From assembly GCA_036940085.1 (NCBI GenBank), contig JALLBK010000126.1, positions 1 to 26,754 of the forward strand: a DNA stretch of 26,754 bases, given 5' to 3'. A program made the position numbers and the translations under genes. Positions within the stretch are counted from its first letter, which is position 1. The number at the start of each line of letters is the position of its first letter. Of this stretch, positions 25,117-26,754 are shown in pieces. The notes under the pieces were generated by a model. The model did not search any database, was not told where the DNA came from, and worked only from the letters and a program-made list of their open reading frames with translations. The stretch comes from Discostella pseudostelligera (Eukaryota > Bacillariophyta > Thalassiosirophyceae > Thalassiosirales > Thalassiosiraceae).

Positions 25117-26630
25117 TTAGATTGGAACAAACTCCTTATCAAAAATCCCCATGCACTTCTTCAGCGTCCCATGACTCACCATCGAACCTAATGCGTCCAC
25201 AATAATCCTCAACGCCATCAAGGATGTAATATCGGCATGATCATACGGAGGACTAACTTCCACCACTTCCATACCACACAATCCCTCAGCAGCCACCAAT
25301 CCAACTAATTTCAGTGCCTCTCGGGGTAGCAAGCCACCAGGTTCTGGCCATCCTGTACCAGGCACAAACGCCGCCTCGATACTATCAATATCATAACTCA
25401 TATATACCGCATCGGTACCATCCCAGGCACGTTCTAATGCCATCTCGGCTACCTTGTCAATACCCAACTCTTCAATATCATCCATGGTGAATATATTCGT
25501 TTCTCGTTCAATCATATTGGAGACTGCCGGACGAGGCACCTGCCATCCCCCAATCCCAATCTGAACGAGATTCTTAGGATTGACATTGGGTAAGTTGGTA
25601 GCATGGAAGTACGGCGTGGTATGCATTCGTTCATCGAGATCTTTCTCTTGAATGTCAGCATGACGATCGACGTGGATGATGCCAATGTTTTTGGTGGTTA
25701 CGGATGCCAATCCTCGGACGGTGGGGAAACCAATGGAGTGATCGCTGGAGTGCAATTGGAAGGGAGAGAAAGTGTGTTGGGAGAGAGTGACGGTTATGTT
25801 ATGTTAGTAATTACCATTCGTTAATGTCGGGAAAATGAAGCAACAAAATTGAAGGAGAAGTCTTACCCTCCCAATATGATGGGCATGGTACCATGCGATG
25901 CAATATGTGCCACGGCATTAGAGATTTGATCAAAACTCTTTTCAATGTTGGCGGGGATGGTAAAGACATCACCAATATCGCAAAGTGTCTAACAAGAGTA
26001 GAAAGAGAAACATTAGGTTGATGATGTTGATAAACCTGTCAACACACTCTACATTCTCTCTTCGCTTACCATTTGCTCCCGCAAATCAATCCCCTTCTCA
26101 TAATTATACGGCGTATACAATGCCGAGATTCGTCGGATGCCCTGTGGACCAAACCGTGTCCCAGCACGGTAGGTACACCCTCCATCAAATGGTACACCGA
26201 CGACGGCGACATCATAATCACCGACTTTGCGCGAATCTTCAATGTATGGTGCTTTTAAGAATGTGTTTATTCCAGCAAAGTGGGGCAGTTCCCCACGAGA
26301 GAAGGTGGGTATAGTCTTATCAGTGATGGAGGAAGCGCCTGGCAAACCATGGATGAGACCTTGGGCAATTTCGTGATCGAATTTGGTGGTGGGAATTGTC
26401 GATTCTTTGAGGGCAGCTTTCCATCCCTTGGTGGTTTTGGGGTTGAATGGATCAGGATGATGGAAGCGCTTCTGTTGTTGCAGTTGATTTGATGCGGCGA
26501 TCAATGAAGTCGTAGTAGCCTCCGATTCGGTGGGTCGACGACGGTGCACCTGCAACAGAGTATTCCGAGATAGCGCCCATGACGAAGCGCGACGCTGAGC
26601 TTGGCTGGCGGCGCTGACGGCAATATACAT
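25117..26630 (-). CDS. Agmatinase-family ureohydrolase with presequence (3 exons)
   Basis: The exons are 26630-26070, 25988-25867 and 25744-25117. The introns are 81 and 122 nt (GT-AG, phases 0 and 2); product 436 aa. The joins restore R-E-Q-M|T-L-C-D-I-G-D-V and L-G-G|D-H-S-I-G, the first metal-ligand motif. Other ligands are H-V-D-R-H-A-D (His252, Asp254, His256, Asp258) and S-Y-D-I-D-S (Asp346, Asp348), followed by V-P-G-T-G-W-P-E-P-G-G. All six dinuclear metal ligands are present, so it should be an active hydrolase that releases urea from a guanidino compound. Candidate substrates are agmatine, a guanidino acid, or guanidine itself. The Arg in D-R-H differs from the common D-A-H. The N-terminal ~60 residues are Arg/Ser/Ala-rich and lack acidic residues at the start, so a mitochondrial or plastid location is likely. 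No in-frame ATG lies upstream before a stop. Confidence 0.9.
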
Positions 26631-26754
26631 GATGATTTTGGGGGAAGATGCCGTGGTATTGATGAAGGATGTGGGCTTTGTGGATAGTAGAGAGATGCCT
26701 TGGTAACTTGCGCATTCGCATGGACATCACCATCCATCAGCAGCTTGCAGGGCA
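26631..26754. other. 5' flank of the ureohydrolase gene, cut by the window end
   Basis: Non-coding sequence upstream of the ureohydrolase start. It is open in frame with the gene for about 90 bases but has no ATG, so it is 5' UTR or promoter. The next gene lies outside the window. Confidence 0.4.

Noticed and set aside
20444..26630. Metabolic gene cluster (decarboxylase plus ureohydrolase in GABA or polyamine metabolism)
   Set aside because: The two genes are separated by an unrelated membrane-protein gene. Their substrates are unresolved, and diatom genes are not usually clustered by pathway, so proximity alone is not evidence.

Overview
The window looks like nuclear DNA from a diatom, probably a centric one. 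The evidence is: (i) a fucoxanthin chlorophyll a/c light-harvesting protein with a signal peptide and an AAAF|AP plastid-targeting junction; (ii) a secreted protease ending in the Pro/Thr/Ser tail common in diatom secreted proteins; (iii) few, short GT-AG introns (about 80-180 nt); (iv) small divergent and convergent intergenic gaps; (v) many Ser, Asn, Asp and His homopolymer runs in coding sequence. No bacterial operon structure, ribosome-binding sites, rRNA or intact tRNA was seen. The species cannot be fixed from the sequence alone.

Region 1 (1-5380) is repeat-rich and has no convincing intact gene. It holds two diverged copies of a CT/CATC-rich segment (about 1-650 and 3830-4540), scattered arrays of a degenerate repeat of about 30 bp (consensus near CACTGAGAATGGGTGTTG), a (GT)28 microsatellite, and a decayed duplicate of the 5' flank and first ~170 codons of the next gene (about 2110-3595). 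A tRNA-related, SINE-like foldback element interrupts the duplicate's upstream flank, and unrelated DNA of about 365 bp interrupts its coding part.

Region 2 (5382-26630) is gene-dense, with ten genes on strictly alternating strands. In order: a membrane-anchored, very divergent Hsp70-like protein (+, 2 exons); a class 3 lipase (-); a protein with UBX/ZFAND1-type ubiquitin-like domains (+); a fucoxanthin-chlorophyll light-harvesting protein (-); a secreted trypsin-fold serine protease (+, 3 exons); the cytochrome c oxidase assembly factor SURF1 (-); an unrecognised four-pass membrane protein (+); a PLP-dependent decarboxylase of the glutamate/cysteine-sulfinate type with a predicted N-terminal membrane anchor (-, 2 exons); a WRGxW-repeat membrane protein (+); and an agmatinase-family ureohydrolase with a presequence (-, 3 exons). 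Exon joins were set from GT-AG borders, reading frame and recovery of family motifs.

The genes do not form one pathway. They look like ordinary housekeeping, plastid, mitochondrial and secretory genes in a compact genome, and pairs share divergent promoter regions. Two of these regions carry repeated short motifs: an AAAGATAC series at 10659-10786, and a TCTCCCGCCAAA (E2F-like) plus ACGT array at 23478-23642. A single N at 15901 lies between two identical 72-bp copies, which looks like an assembly join inside the protease intron. The strongest leads are the degenerate membrane-anchored Hsp70-like protein and its relic copy, the E2F-like array, the membrane-anchored decarboxylase, the substrate of the ureohydrolase, and the tRNA-derived element.
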